Under the pieces are notes generated by a model that was not told where the DNA came from, did no database searches, and worked only from the letters and a program-made list of their open reading frames with translations. Shown one piece after another: positions 8,315 through 17,680 of a stretch of 64,000 nt of DNA. Location of the stretch: assembly GCF_947503875.1 (NCBI RefSeq), contig NZ_CANNFH010000008.1, positions 1 to 64,000 on the forward strand. The letters run 5' to 3'. The position numbers were made by a program, and so were the translations under genes. Source of the stretch: an uncultured Polaribacter sp. Lineage in GTDB: Bacteria > Bacteroidota > Bacteroidia > Flavobacteriales > Flavobacteriaceae. Each line of letters starts with the position of its first letter. The first letter of the stretch is position 1.

Positions 8315-10960
8315 TTAATTAACTAAAGTTAGTGTTTTAGAAATGACAGTTTTATCTCCTAACTTTGTTGGTTGTTTACCACCAACACTTACCCTAATTT
8401 CGCCTGCATTATATACAGTATTTCCACTGCTATCTAATTGTGCATACTGTTTTGGCGAAATTGTAAAAGTAACTTTTTTTGTTTCTCCCACTTTTAGATG
8501 TATTCTTTTAAAACCAACTAAAGATCTTATTGGAGATTCATTTTTACTAGCTACGTGACTTATATACAATTGTACAACTTCATCTCCATCCATTTTACCA
8601 GTATTGGTAACTTTTACACTTAAGGCTATTGGTGTTTCTTTAGTAATTTTATCATCTAAAACCAAGTTACTATATTTAAAAGTAGTGTAACTTAACCCGT
8701 GACCAAATTGAAACAAAGGATCTCCTTTAAAGTATTTATACGTTCTATTTTCCATTGTATAAGACTGAAAATCTGGCAAGTCTTTTAGAGATTTGTAAAA
8801 AGTTACAGGTAATCTACCAGCAGGATTATAATCGCCAAACAAAACATCTGCAACGGCTTTACCACCAAACTCTCCTGGATACCACGCTTCTATAATTCCT
8901 GGTACATTTTTATTTGCCCAATTTACTGCCAATGCACTACCATTCATTAAAACCAAAACTGTTGGCTTGCCTAAAGCAACCACTTTTTGCATTAATTCTA
9001 ATTGTGTTTTTGGTAAAACAATATCAGAACGATCTCCTTTATCAAAACCTTCTAACAAAACTGGCATTTCTTCCCCTTCAATATCTGGAGACAAGCCTAA
9101 ACACAGCACTACTACTTCAGATTTTTTAGCGGCTTCTAAGGCAGGTGTTATTAAATCTTTATCCATTTTAGCCCATACCAAATGTGCTTGAGGATCTGAG
9201 TGAAAATTAAAATATTCAATCTTAATTGTATTGGTTTTTCCTTTTTTTAAATCAATATCAAAATAATTTGTTCTTACTTGGTGTTTTGCTGTAAACTGAA
9301 ACTTTAATTCATCATTAAAATAGAATTTAACCCCATTACTTGCTTGAAAACCTATTCTATATTTCCCGTTCTCTTTTGGAGTTATCTCTCCTGTCCATCT
9401 TACCGAAAAATTATCTTTCTGTAAATTTTCTAATGGTTTTTTTGGCATCCATATAAAATCAACATTTGTATCATTTCTTATAATTACAGGTTCACCTTCC
9501 CAATTTTTGTTGTCAAAATATTCTGCTTTTAAACCTACTTTACCATTACTTTGTAAAAACGAAGATGGAATTGGCTTTAGCATTGGCCAACCTTCTGCAA
9601 CATGACTACCCAAAGCATACTTAACTTTAGCATTTGGCAATTTATTTTGTATGCCTTTTAATGGTGTTAAAAAATTATGCGGTGTTCCATGATAATTCCC
9701 TAAAAGTGCTTGTTTAGAATCTGCATTAGGTCCAATTACCGCAATTGAATTTAAATTTTTACTTAAGGGTAAGATGTTTTTTTCATTTTTAAGTAAAACC
9801 ATAGACTCTTTGGCTACTTTTTCTGATAATGTATAATGCGCTTTACTCGCTACAATATTGTAAGGAATCTTTGCCCATTTTACGTTTGCATCATCTTCGA
9901 ACATACCTAATTTATACCTTGCTGTAAATAATCGAATTAAAGCCTTATCTAACTGGGCTTCATTTATCATTTCTTTTAAAACAGCTTCTTGTAAATGAGG
10001 GTCGTATACACTACCACAATTTAAATCTGTACCAGTTTTAACTGCCAAAGCACCTGCTTCTGCTGGCGTTTCTGTTAAACCATGTTTGTTAGGTTCCCAG
10101 AAGTCATTAATTGCCCAACAGTCTGATACTACATAACCCTGAAAATTCCAATCTTCTCTAAGTATTTTTTGAAGTAATAAGTTACTGCCACAACAAGCTT
10201 CATCTCTAAATCTATTATAAGCACACATCACAGAATGTACTTTTGCCTCTACAATTGCTGCTTCAAAAGCAGGTAAATAGGTTTCGTATAAATCTCTATC
10301 GGATACTTTATAATTATCTGAATGTCTTGTTTTTTCTGGCCCACTATGCACTGCATAATGTTTTGCTGTAGCTACAACCTTTAGATATTTTTTATCGTCA
10401 CCTTGTAAACCTTTAATATAATTAACACCAATTTTACTGGTTAAATAAGGATCTTCTCCATAAGTTTCTTGTCCTCTACCCCATCTTGGGTCTCTAAAAA
10501 TATTAATATTTGGTGTCCAAAATGTTAAACCTTGGTAAATACCTCTTTTTCCTTCACTTTTAAACTTATGATGTTTGGCTCTGGCTTCATCTGAAACTGC
10601 AATACCCATTTCTTTTATTAGTGCCGGATTCCAAGTTGCTCCCATACCAATTCCTTGAGGAAAAACAGTAGCTTCTCCCGCTCTTGCCACACCATGTAAA
10701 CACTCATTCCACCAATTGTATTCTGGTATATTTAAGCGTGTAATTTCTGGAGAATCATAACGCATTTGCGATATTTTCTCTTTCAAGGTCATTTTTGCTA
10801 CTAATGCTGTAGCATTTTTTTTAAACTCAGCATTATAATTAATTGTGAGTTGTTCTTTAGTTTCTCCGCAAGAACCTACCATAAAAGCAAGTGCTAATAA
10901 AACTGTTATCTTATGATAAAAGTTTACTAAACTACCATTACTCTTATATTTTACATTCAT
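8315..10960 (-). CDS. GH3 beta-xylosidase/glucosidase with PA14 insert
   Basis: An 881-residue GH3 enzyme with an inserted PA14 domain (about 470-620, from LKAEYFDNKNWEGEP to HLVWAKM), a carbohydrate-contacting module that often shapes the +1 site of plant-polysaccharide GH3 enzymes. The nucleophile Asp is in FQGYVVSDCWAIND near 275, and the acid/base Glu is likely in SPDIEGEEMPVLLEGF after the PA14 domain. An Fn3-like domain ends the chain. The N-terminus has a hydrophobic stretch ending in a lipobox-like MVGSC (Cys31), preceded by a longer than usual n-region. Only 25 bp separate it from the symporter, so co-transcription is likely. The context favours xylo-oligosaccharides. Confidence 0.92.
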   Translation of the reverse strand: MNVKYKSNGSLVNFYHKITVLLALAFMVGSCGETKEQLTINYNAEFKKNATALVAKMTLKEKISQMRYDSPEITRLNIPEYNWWNECLHGVARAGEATVFPQGIGMGATWNPALIKEMGIAVSDEARAKHHKFKSEGKRGIYQGLTFWTPNINIFRDPRWGRGQETYGEDPYLTSKIGVNYIKGLQGDDKKYLKVVATAKHYAVHSGPEKTRHSDNYKVSDRDLYETYLPAFEAAIVEAKVHSVMCAYNRFRDEACCGSNLLLQKILREDWNFQGYVVSDCWAINDFWEPNKHGLTETPAEAGALAVKTGTDLNCGSVYDPHLQEAVLKEMINEAQLDKALIRLFTARYKLGMFEDDANVKWAKIPYNIVASKAHYTLSEKVAKESMVLLKNEKNILPLSKNLNSIAVIGPNADSKQALLGNYHGTPHNFLTPLKGIQNKLPNAKVKYALGSHVAEGWPMLKPIPSSFLQSNGKVGLKAEYFDNKNWEGEPVIIRNDTNVDFIWMPKKPLENLQKDNFSVRWTGEITPKENGKYRIGFQASNGVKFYFNDELKFQFTAKHQVRTNYFDIDLKKGKTNTIKIEYFNFHSDPQAHLVWAKMDKDLITPALEAAKKSEVVVLCLGLSPDIEGEEMPVLLEGFDKGDRSDIVLPKTQLELMQKVVALGKPTVLVLMNGSALAVNWANKNVPGIIEAWYPGEFGGKAVADVLFGDYNPAGRLPVTFYKSLKDLPDFQSYTMENRTYKYFKGDPLFQFGHGLSYTTFKYSNLVLDDKITKETPIALSVKVTNTGKMDGDEVVQLYISHVASKNESPIRSLVGFKRIHLKVGETKKVTFTISPKQYAQLDSSGNTVYNAGEIRVSVGGKQPTKLGDKTVISKTLTLVN

Positions 10961-10985
10961 ATCTCTGTTATAAAATGAAATTCAT

Positions 10986-12404
10986 TTATTTCCACAGTTT
11001 TTCCATTTCCTCTAATGTTTTTCCTTTTGTTTCCGGAATAAACTTTACAACAAATAAAGCTGCTAAAATGCTCATAATACCATATACCCAATATGCAAAA
11101 CCATGGTTAAATTGTTCTGTTAAATAAGAATTATCATTCATCATTGGGAAAGTTAACGAAACTAAATAATTAGAAATCCATTGTGCTGCTACTGCAATTG
11201 CCAATGCTTTGCCTCTAATTTTATTTGGAAAAATTTCTGATAATAAAACCCAAGTTACAGGTCCCCAACTCATGGCAAAACTAGCCACATACAACATCAT
11301 ACAAAATAATGCTAAATAACCTGTTGCGCCTGCATAAAAAACAAAACCAAGAGATAACATAGCTACCGCCATACCTAAAGCGCCAATTACCATTAGTGGT
11401 TTTCTACCGTATTTGTCTACAGTTTTTATAGCGATAATGGTGAATAAGAAATTAACAATACCCACAATAATGGTCATTAATAAAGCGGTATCTGTACCAG
11501 AAGAAATTGTTTTGAATATTTCTGGAGCGTAGTATAAAACTACATTAATACCCACAAACTGCTGAAAAATAGATAATAAAACTCCAATTATAATAACTAG
11601 CCAACCAAAAGACAATAGGTTTCCTGAAATTTTTTCATCCATAGAACCTTTAATTTCTTCTAAAATTTTAACACCTTCTTCTTCTCCGTTTACTTTTGTT
11701 AAAACCGATAATGCTTCTTTTGGTTTATTACGTAATACTAAAGAACGTGGTGTATCTGGCACAAGGAATAAAAATGCTAAAAACAAACCTGCAGGTATTA
11801 TTTCTGAAGCAAACATCCATCTCCAACCAATTTCATTTAACCAAGCGTCTGAACCACCTGTTTTAGAAATAAAGTAATTTACAAAGTAAACCACCATAAA
11901 ACCACCAACAATAGCCAATTGATTAAAAGAAACCAATTTACCTCTGCTCTTTGCTGGCGCAATTTCTGCAATATACAAAGGGGATAACATAGACGCTAAA
12001 CCAACTCCTATACCACCAATAATTCTATACACAATAAAAATTGTTGAAAATGTATGATCTAGCTCTCCAATTGGTGCCAAAAACATTTCTGGCATTGCAG
12101 AACCCAATGCAGATATTAAAAATAAAATTGCTGCTAAAATTAATCCGTTTTTTCTTCCTAGTTTTTTACTAACTACACCTCCTAAAACGCCTCCAATAAC
12201 ACAACCTATTAAGGCACTAGAAACTAAAAAACCTTTAAAAGCACTGGCGGCAGTTTCCGATAATCCTTTTGGAGTAACAAAAAAACTTTCTAAAGAACCT
12301 ACTGTTCCAGAAATTACGCCTGTGTCATACCCAAAAAGTAAACCACCTAATGTAGCTACTAACGTTAATTTTAATAGGTATCCTGAATTTGCTGATTTTT
12401 CCAT
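10986..12404 (-). CDS. xylE: Sugar:proton symporter, XylE-like (MFS)
   Basis: A 472-residue, twelve-helix major facilitator of the sugar porter family, expected in the inner membrane. Signature motifs are present: GGLLFGYDTGVISG in helix 1, KKLGRKNGL after helix 2, VDKYGRKPLM after helix 8, and the family-closing PETKGKTLEEME. QQFVGINVVLYYAPEIF in helix 7 matches the hexose/pentose-binding segment of XylE. Position between xylose isomerase and beta-xylosidase genes supports D-xylose as substrate; glucose or galactose cannot be excluded by sequence alone. Confidence 0.88.
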   Translation of the reverse strand: MEKSANSGYLLKLTLVATLGGLLFGYDTGVISGTVGSLESFFVTPKGLSETAASAFKGFLVSSALIGCVIGGVLGGVVSKKLGRKNGLILAAILFLISALGSAMPEMFLAPIGELDHTFSTIFIVYRIIGGIGVGLASMLSPLYIAEIAPAKSRGKLVSFNQLAIVGGFMVVYFVNYFISKTGGSDAWLNEIGWRWMFASEIIPAGLFLAFLFLVPDTPRSLVLRNKPKEALSVLTKVNGEEEGVKILEEIKGSMDEKISGNLLSFGWLVIIIGVLLSIFQQFVGINVVLYYAPEIFKTISSGTDTALLMTIIVGIVNFLFTIIAIKTVDKYGRKPLMVIGALGMAVAMLSLGFVFYAGATGYLALFCMMLYVASFAMSWGPVTWVLLSEIFPNKIRGKALAIAVAAQWISNYLVSLTFPMMNDNSYLTEQFNHGFAYWVYGIMSILAALFVVKFIPETKGKTLEEMEKLWK

Positions 12405-12465
12405 ATTTTGTTTCTAATTATTTGTTATTTGATTGATTTTATTTTGTTACATAGCTCGTAAATGT

Positions 12466-12508
12466 AAAAAGACCAATTCGATTATATTATCAAATTGGTC
12501 TTTTTTTT
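12466..12508 (-). terminator. Intrinsic terminator between xylA and xylE
   Basis: AAAAAGACCAATT (12466-12478) pairs with its complement at 12493-12505 around a 14-base loop, and the minus-strand product ends in a U5 tract. It starts just after the xylA stop codon (12510) and 60 bp before the symporter start. It may be partial, letting upstream xyl genes be made in excess over the transporter and hydrolases. Confidence 0.8.
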
Positions 12509-12509
12509 C

Positions 12510-13817
12510 TTAAATATATTGATTGATAATATTCTCAAACAATTCTTGCTTACCACTTTGTAAGGTTAATTCTCCGTTTTCTTGAGCAATCTTATACAAA
12601 TCTGATAATTCTAATTTACCTGCTTCAAAATCTTTTCCTTTACCTGCATCAAAAGAGCTGTATCTTTTTTCTCTTAAAGCGTTATAAGATGAAGAAGTCA
12701 TAATTTTATCTGCTGTAATTAAAGCTCTTGCAAAGGTATCTGCTCCTCCAATATGTGCAAGAAAAACATCTTCCATATCTGTTGAGTTTCTTCTAATTTT
12801 TGCATCAAAATTAACACCACCACCTTGCAAACCTCCTGCTTCTAAGAATACTAACATTGCTTCTGTAGTTTCTTGAATATTGTTTGGAAACTGATCTGTA
12901 TCCCAACCATTTTGGTAATCTCCTCTGTTGGCATCTATACTACCTAACATTCCTGCTTTAGCAGCAACTGCTAATTCATGTTGCATGGTATGTTGTGCTA
13001 AAGTTGCGTGGTTTACCTCTATATTCATTTTAAAATCTTTGTCTAAACCGTATTCTTTTAAGAAACCGATTGCTGTAGCAGAATCAAAATCGTATTGATG
13101 CTTCATTGGCTCCATTGGTTTCGGTTCTATAAAGAACGTTCCTTTAAAACCTTGTGCTCTTGCATAATCTCTTGCCATAGTTAAAAATTGTGCCATGTGA
13201 TCTAACTCACGACCCATATCTGTATTTAACAAAGACATATAACCTTCTCTACCTCCCCAAAATACGTAATTTTCTCCACCTAATTTAATGGTTGCATCTA
13301 AAGCTAATTTTACTTGACCACCTGCTCTTGCTACTACATTAAAATCTGGATTTGTAGAAGCACCATTCATATAGCGTGGATTTGAAAAACAATTTGCTGT
13401 TCCCCATAATAATTTTACACCACTTTCTGCTTGCTTTCCTTTGATGTAATCTGTAATAGTATTTAATCTTGCTTCTGATTCTGCAAAAGTTGCGCCTTCT
13501 TGAATTAAATCATAATCGTGAAAACAGAAATAATCAAAGCCCATTTTGTTGATAAACTCAAAAGCGGCATCTGCTTTGTCTTTTGCTGCTTGAATTGGGT
13601 CTGCTGCTTGATCCCAAGCAAAATTTTGTGTTCCTGGGCCAAAAGGATCTCCTCCTTGACCACAGAATGTGTGCCAATATGCGATTGCAAATTTAAAATG
13701 CTCGCGCATTGTTTTTCCTGCTACTACTTGGTCTGGATTGTAGTATTTAAAAGCCATTGGATTGTCTGACTCTTTCCCTTCAAATTGAATTTTTTCGATT
13801 CCTTTAAAATATTCCAT
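12510..13817 (-). CDS. xylA: Xylose isomerase
   Basis: Converts D-xylose to D-xylulose, the first cytoplasmic step of the isomerase pathway. The 435 residues match the long (class II) type. The catalytic His is in [11 protein letters not shown] near 100, metal ligands lie in [20 protein letters not shown] (about 227) and [19 protein letters not shown] (about 263), and the second metal site in [18 protein letters not shown] (about 294). The ATG at 13817 begins [14 protein letters not shown], as in other Bacteroidota XylA. It is flanked upstream by an interspersed RNA-like element and downstream by a terminator. Confidence 0.97.
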   Translation of the reverse strand: MEYFKGIEKIQFEGKESDNPMAFKYYNPDQVVAGKTMREHFKFAIAYWHTFCGQGGDPFGPGTQNFAWDQAADPIQAAKDKADAAFEFINKMGFDYFCFHDYDLIQEGATFAESEARLNTITDYIKGKQAESGVKLLWGTANCFSNPRYMNGASTNPDFNVVARAGGQVKLALDATIKLGGENYVFWGGREGYMSLLNTDMGRELDHMAQFLTMARDYARAQGFKGTFFIEPKPMEPMKHQYDFDSATAIGFLKEYGLDKDFKMNIEVNHATLAQHTMQHELAVAAKAGMLGSIDANRGDYQNGWDTDQFPNNIQETTEAMLVFLEAGGLQGGGVNFDAKIRRNSTDMEDVFLAHIGGADTFARALITADKIMTSSSYNALREKRYSSFDAGKGKDFEAGKLELSDLYKIAQENGELTLQSGKQELFENIINQYI

Positions 13818-13879
13818 TTTTACTATGTTTATTTGTTTAATTATTTTTTTCTATAACTTTTGTTTTGAATACTGCTTTT

Positions 13880-13991
13880 GCGTTAGGGATTGAAACGACA
13901 TCCTTTTTTATGAGACCCTGAATTTTCTTCAGGGTTTTAGAAAAAAGATATAGTGTAAAGCCTGACCACGCTTTTTTGCGTGGTAACGCCC
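13880..13991 (-). repeat. Interspersed structured element, copy 2
   Basis: On the minus strand it starts 5 bases after the xylB stop codon: GGGCGTTACCACGC, the CCACGC-A6-GCGTGG hairpin, CTATATCTTTTTT, a CCCTGAAGAAAATTCAGGG hairpin, AAAAAAGGATGTC and finally CCCTAACGC, which pairs with the opening GCGTTA. ATCTTTTTT can pair with AAAAAAGGAT around the inner hairpin, giving a closed two-arm RNA. Its place between xylB and xylA could affect transcript processing or termination inside the locus. Confidence 0.85.
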
Positions 13992-13996
13992 AAATC

Positions 13997-15484
13997 TTAT
14001 TTATTTAAAATTAATTCTAATTCTTTTTTCCAGTTATTATAGGCTTCTAAATATGGTTTTTTGTCTTTAAATGGCATAAACGTCATTACATGATCATTGT
14101 CCATAATGGTTTTACTAAAAGATTCAAAATCTCCTTTATGTAAGTTTGCTGCTCTTGCTGCACCAATTGCGCCTGTTGTATTGTAAATTTCTATTTCTTG
14201 TTCAATTAAAGTGGCTACTGTATTTGCAAAAATTTCTGAACGAAATAGATTGTCGTTTCCAGCTCTTATTACACTTGGTGCAATTCCGTCTGTTTTCATA
14301 ATTTCCATTCCGTAAACAAAAGAAAATGCAATACCTTCTAAAGCTGCCCTGCACATATGGCCTTTATGATGATTGTTTAGGTTCATATTTACAATACGTG
14401 TGCCTATTTCTTGGTTGTTTAACATGCGTTCTGCACCATTACCAAAAGGAATTAAGCAAACACCATCTGAACCTATTGCAATTTCTGAAGCCAAATTATT
14501 CATTTCTTCATAAGAGGAAACTGCTAAATTGTTTAACAACCATCTGTATTGAATTCCTGCGCCATTAATGCATAACAATTTACCAATTTTTGGTGCTGCA
14601 CCTTTTGTATAATTTACGTGTGCAAAGTTGTTTACTCTAGCACTTTCTTTGGCAGATAAACTTTCTGTTACTGCATAAACCACACCAGAAGTACCGCCTG
14701 TTGCAGCAACTTCTCCTGGATTAAATACGTTTAATGATAGTGCATTATTGGGTTGGTCTCCTGCTCTGTAAAAAATTGGTGTGCCCACTGCTAAACCACT
14801 TTCTGCTGCTCCTTTTTCATCTACTTGTGCTTGGTTGCTAAAAGTATCTACAATATCTGGTACCAAAGAGGGATTTATTCCATAATATTCCAGTAAAAAA
14901 TCGGCAACTGAATCGTTTTTAAAATCCCAAAAAATTCCTTCAGACAAACCAGAAATGGTTGTGTTTATTGTGTTTGAGAATTTATAAGAAATAAAATCTC
15001 CAGGCAACATAAATTTATAAACCTGATTGTAAATTTCAGGTTCATTGTCTTTTACCCATTTTAATTTTGATGCTGTAAAATTTGCAGGCGAGTTTAGTAA
15101 TTGTGTGGCACATTTTTCTTCTCCAATTTCTGCAAAAGCTTTGTTACCTGTTGCCACTGCTCTAGAATCGCACCAAATTATACTTCTTCTTAATGGAGTA
15201 CCTTGTTTATCTACCAAAACCAAACCATGCATTTGGTAAGAAATACCAATACCTTTTATTTGACTTTTGTCTACATTATATTGTTTTTGTAAGCTTTTTA
15301 TTGCGTTACAAATATGCAACCACCAATCTAAAGGTGCTTGTTCTGCCCAACCATTTTTTTGTGCAAACATGCCCATTTCTTCTTTAGGCTCTTGCACAAC
15401 ACCAATACTTTTGCCAGAATCTACATCTACTAAAGCGGCTTTTATAGACGAACTTCCTATGTCTAATCCTAAATAATAATTCAT
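13997..15484 (-). CDS. xylB: Xylulokinase
   Basis: Phosphorylates D-xylulose to xylulose 5-phosphate, feeding the pentose phosphate pathway. A 495-residue FGGY-family kinase with the phosphate-binding start YLGLDIGSSSIKAALVD, the catalytic-site segment GISYQMHGLVLVD (about 84) and the C-terminal ATPase domain motif GAIGAARAANLHKGDF (about 450). The substrate-site aspartate is in RAGDQPNNAL near 245. The start codon overlaps the regulator stop codon (TAATG), so the two are translationally coupled. Downstream follows an interspersed element, then xylA. Confidence 0.95.
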   Translation of the reverse strand: MNYYLGLDIGSSSIKAALVDVDSGKSIGVVQEPKEEMGMFAQKNGWAEQAPLDWWLHICNAIKSLQKQYNVDKSQIKGIGISYQMHGLVLVDKQGTPLRRSIIWCDSRAVATGNKAFAEIGEEKCATQLLNSPANFTASKLKWVKDNEPEIYNQVYKFMLPGDFISYKFSNTINTTISGLSEGIFWDFKNDSVADFLLEYYGINPSLVPDIVDTFSNQAQVDEKGAAESGLAVGTPIFYRAGDQPNNALSLNVFNPGEVAATGGTSGVVYAVTESLSAKESARVNNFAHVNYTKGAAPKIGKLLCINGAGIQYRWLLNNLAVSSYEEMNNLASEIAIGSDGVCLIPFGNGAERMLNNQEIGTRIVNMNLNNHHKGHMCRAALEGIAFSFVYGMEIMKTDGIAPSVIRAGNDNLFRSEIFANTVATLIEQEIEIYNTTGAIGAARAANLHKGDFESFSKTIMDNDHVMTFMPFKDKKPYLEAYNNWKKELELILNK

Positions 15485-16485
15485 TATAACGATTCTCTTA
15501 ATGTTAATTTTGTTGGAATATAGCAGCGTAAACTTGTGTTTTCTGTAACAAATTCTGCTGCTTTTGTACCGAGTTCTTTAAAATCTGTAGATACTACAGA
15601 TATGCCTTTGTAAATAAATTTTTTCATTGGTGTTTCATTATATGACAGAAAACCAATGTCTTTGCCAGGTTCAAAATTATTGCTTTTGCATTGCTCTAAA
15701 AATTCACCTAACATTCTATCACTTACACTTATATAAGCAATACTTTTTTCAATTTTAAAATTTTTATAATCTGTAACTATTTTACTTTCAAAATTATAAT
15801 CTTCGCAAAATTTATTAAAAAATTGTATGGTTTCTTTTGGGTGATACGTGAAATCTGGAAACAACAAATCTATACGTTTATATTTGCTAAATTGTGTTTT
15901 AGCTTCTAATATGGCATTGTAAAATGATTGTCCAAAATCTTGAAAAACAAAATTACTATCATTTTTTGCGTAAATATTCCAATCGATTAGTAATACGTTT
16001 TCATTATTAAATTTGGCTAGCGTATTTTTTACATCTGCATGATTAAAATTCATGATAACATACTTGTAGTATTTACCAATACTCGTATTTACAATGGTTT
16101 TAAAATTATCTATATTGTAATGATGAAATTGTACGTCTGTTATAATATTATCTGGTAAATTATTTATAAAAGCATCATACAAGACTTCTTTATATGCTTT
16201 AAAAGTGTCTAAAATTAAGAGCACTTTTTTAGTTTCATTAGCTACATAATACCCTTTGTTAGGCACTGCAACCACTCTATTACTATCTTTAAGAATAGTA
16301 TATGCTTTAAAAACAGTATCTCTAGAAAGTTTAAATTCTTTACAAATTTTATTTACAGATGGTAAAATGTCTCCTTTTTGCAATATATCTTTACCAATAG
16401 CATCGTTAATAGCATTTACTATTTGCTGATACTTTGGTGTAACACTATCGTGTTTTATTTGAATAAGGGAATTGGTGGCTACCAT
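15484..16485 (-). CDS. xylR: GntR-family regulator with sugar-binding-like domain (XylR type)
   Basis: A 333-residue transcription factor. The N-terminal winged helix-turn-helix (about 12-80; DILPSVNKICKEFKLSRDTV, then a wing ending in NKGYYVA) is of the GntR type. Residues from about 88 form a LacI-like periplasmic-binding fold (LLILDTFKAYKEVLYDAF, SYNETPMKKFIYKGISVVST, ending in the LRESL typical of sugar regulators). Its coupling to xylB suggests that it senses xylose or a derivative and controls this locus. No convincing palindromic operator was seen upstream, so the binding site is unknown. The symbol rests on context only. Confidence 0.85.
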   Translation of the reverse strand: MVATNSLIQIKHDSVTPKYQQIVNAINDAIGKDILQKGDILPSVNKICKEFKLSRDTVFKAYTILKDSNRVVAVPNKGYYVANETKKVLLILDTFKAYKEVLYDAFINNLPDNIITDVQFHHYNIDNFKTIVNTSIGKYYKYVIMNFNHADVKNTLAKFNNENVLLIDWNIYAKNDSNFVFQDFGQSFYNAILEAKTQFSKYKRIDLLFPDFTYHPKETIQFFNKFCEDYNFESKIVTDYKNFKIEKSIAYISVSDRMLGEFLEQCKSNNFEPGKDIGFLSYNETPMKKFIYKGISVVSTDFKELGTKAAEFVTENTSLRCYIPTKLTLRESL

Positions 16486-16599
16486 ACTGTTCTGCTCTGG
16501 TAGGTAAAAATAGCAAAAAAAATATAATATTAAAATTTAAGACACTATTTTTATTAAAAAAATACTTTTTAGGTATTAAAATAGTAATTTAACTAAAAT

Positions 16600-17205
16600 T
16601 TAATTTAAATCTATAGTTCTAAAAGTAAGATTAATTCTGGGCGTGAATACTTTTTTTGTTGGTGGTAACCTGTGCAACCAATTTTGTTGGGTAACATCTT
16701 TCATTACCAATAAACTACCTCTTTCTAAGAGAATATCTATACGTTGTTTGGTTTCTTTATGTTTAAAAGAAAACTTACGCTCTGCTCCCAAAGATAGAGA
16801 AGCTATTGCTCCATTTTTTTTTAACATTTTTTCGCCATCTGAATGATAGGCCATACCTTCTTCTCCTGAATGATATAGATTTAACAAACAAGAATTATAG
16901 GTTTCTCCACTCTCTTTTTCTACCAGATTTTTTAATGCGGTAAGTTCTTCTGTAAATAATAAGGCTTTTTTTGTGATACCTGAATAGGTATAGGAAAATT
17001 CTGAACTACCATACCACGCCACTTTTCTTTTAGTAATTATTTTTTTACCAAAAATTAATGCTTCATCATTTTTCCAAGCTATGGTTTCCAATAATTTTTG
17101 ATAATAAAAATCGGATTGTTCTTTATTTAAAACAATACCATGATAGTTGGTAATTCCATCAAAAGGTAAGATATTTTTTATTTTTTCTGAAGAAAATAAA
17201 TCCAT
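16600..17205 (-). CDS. alkB: AlkB-like 2-oxoglutarate/Fe(II) dioxygenase
   Basis: Direct-reversal DNA repair enzyme that oxidatively removes alkyl groups from bases such as 1-methyladenine. I chose the ATG at 17205 (201 aa, MDLFSSEKIKNILPFDG) over a TTG 15 bp upstream. Fe ligands are visible as His and Asp in GMAYHSDGEKML and a distal His in QQNWLHRLPPT. The 2-oxoglutarate-binding arginines sit in the closing motif TPRINLTFRTI. The length and order resemble the AlkB homologue group that includes ALKBH2/3. It stands alone between the xyl regulator and tRNA-Ser. Confidence 0.9.
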   Translation of the reverse strand: MDLFSSEKIKNILPFDGITNYHGIVLNKEQSDFYYQKLLETIAWKNDEALIFGKKIITKRKVAWYGSSEFSYTYSGITKKALLFTEELTALKNLVEKESGETYNSCLLNLYHSGEEGMAYHSDGEKMLKKNGAIASLSLGAERKFSFKHKETKQRIDILLERGSLLVMKDVTQQNWLHRLPPTKKVFTPRINLTFRTIDLN

Positions 17206-17324
17206 ACTATAAAAATACAAATTATAGTTATACTGCGCTACTTTCTATAAACTAAAAAATGTTAGCGCAACTAGGTGCTTAACCCTGAATTATAGACTCC
17301 TGAACTATAATCAAAGTGCAAAAA

Positions 17325-17353
17325 AAAACTTCACAATATAATTGTGAAGTTTT
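17325..17353 (-). terminator. Terminator of tRNA-Ser
   Basis: AAAACTTCACAAT (17325-17337) pairs perfectly with 17341-17353 around a 3-base loop. On the minus strand it begins 1 base after the tRNA and ends in a run of eight U, a classic intrinsic terminator. Confidence 0.9.
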
Positions 17354-17354
17354 G

Positions 17355-17439
17355 CGGAGAAAGAGGGATTCGAACCCCCGGACCTGTTACAGTCAACAGT
17401 TTTCAAGACTGCCGCATTCGACCACTCTGCCATTTCTCC
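17355..17439 (-). tRNA. tRNA-Ser(UGA)
   Basis: The minus strand folds as an 85-nt class II tRNA: acceptor GGAGAAA/TTTCTCC, an anticodon stem GCAGT/ACTGT-type arm with loop CTTGAAA (anticodon TGA), a long variable arm, and a T arm with GGTTCGAATCC. Discriminator G is right for serine. CCA is not encoded. Confidence 0.96.
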
Positions 17440-17473
17440 TAGTGTCTCATTGGATATTTCCCAAATGCGGTTG

Positions 17474-17481
17474 CAAATATA
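17474..17481 (-). promoter_or_regulatory. -7 box for tRNA-Ser
   Basis: TATATTTG on the minus strand, a match to the Bacteroidota TAnnTTTG box, lies 35 bp before the tRNA 5' end. No clear TTG is seen at the usual -33 spacing. Confidence 0.55.
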
Positions 17482-17623
17482 GAAAGGTTTTTTAGTTCTG
17501 TAAAATAAAAAGAAGATTATTTTTAATGTTTTTTGAATATAACAAAGAATTATAGATAAACACCTGATATTCAATAATTATTAATAAATTAAAAACAATA
17601 GAAATCGGTATTATACTAAAATA

Positions 17624-17657
17624 TTGGTTACATCTTCTAAGTACTTCATTATCTTTG
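17624..17657 (+). promoter_or_regulatory. aroC promoter (TTG/TAnnTTTG)
   Basis: TTG at 17624-17626 and TATCTTTG at 17650-17657 are separated by 23 bp, within the 17-23 bp range reported for Flavobacterium. The -7 box lies 23 bp before the aroC ATG. Confidence 0.6.
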
Positions 17658-17680
17658 TAGACTACTTAAATTATTTAATT

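Noticed and set aside
15486..16600. Palindromic operator for the xyl regulator
   Set aside because: No inverted repeat of convincing length or second copy near another xyl gene was found.
17311..17574. 87-residue reading frame on the minus strand
   Set aside because: It runs through tRNA-Ser and its terminator; the matching protein segment is translated tRNA.
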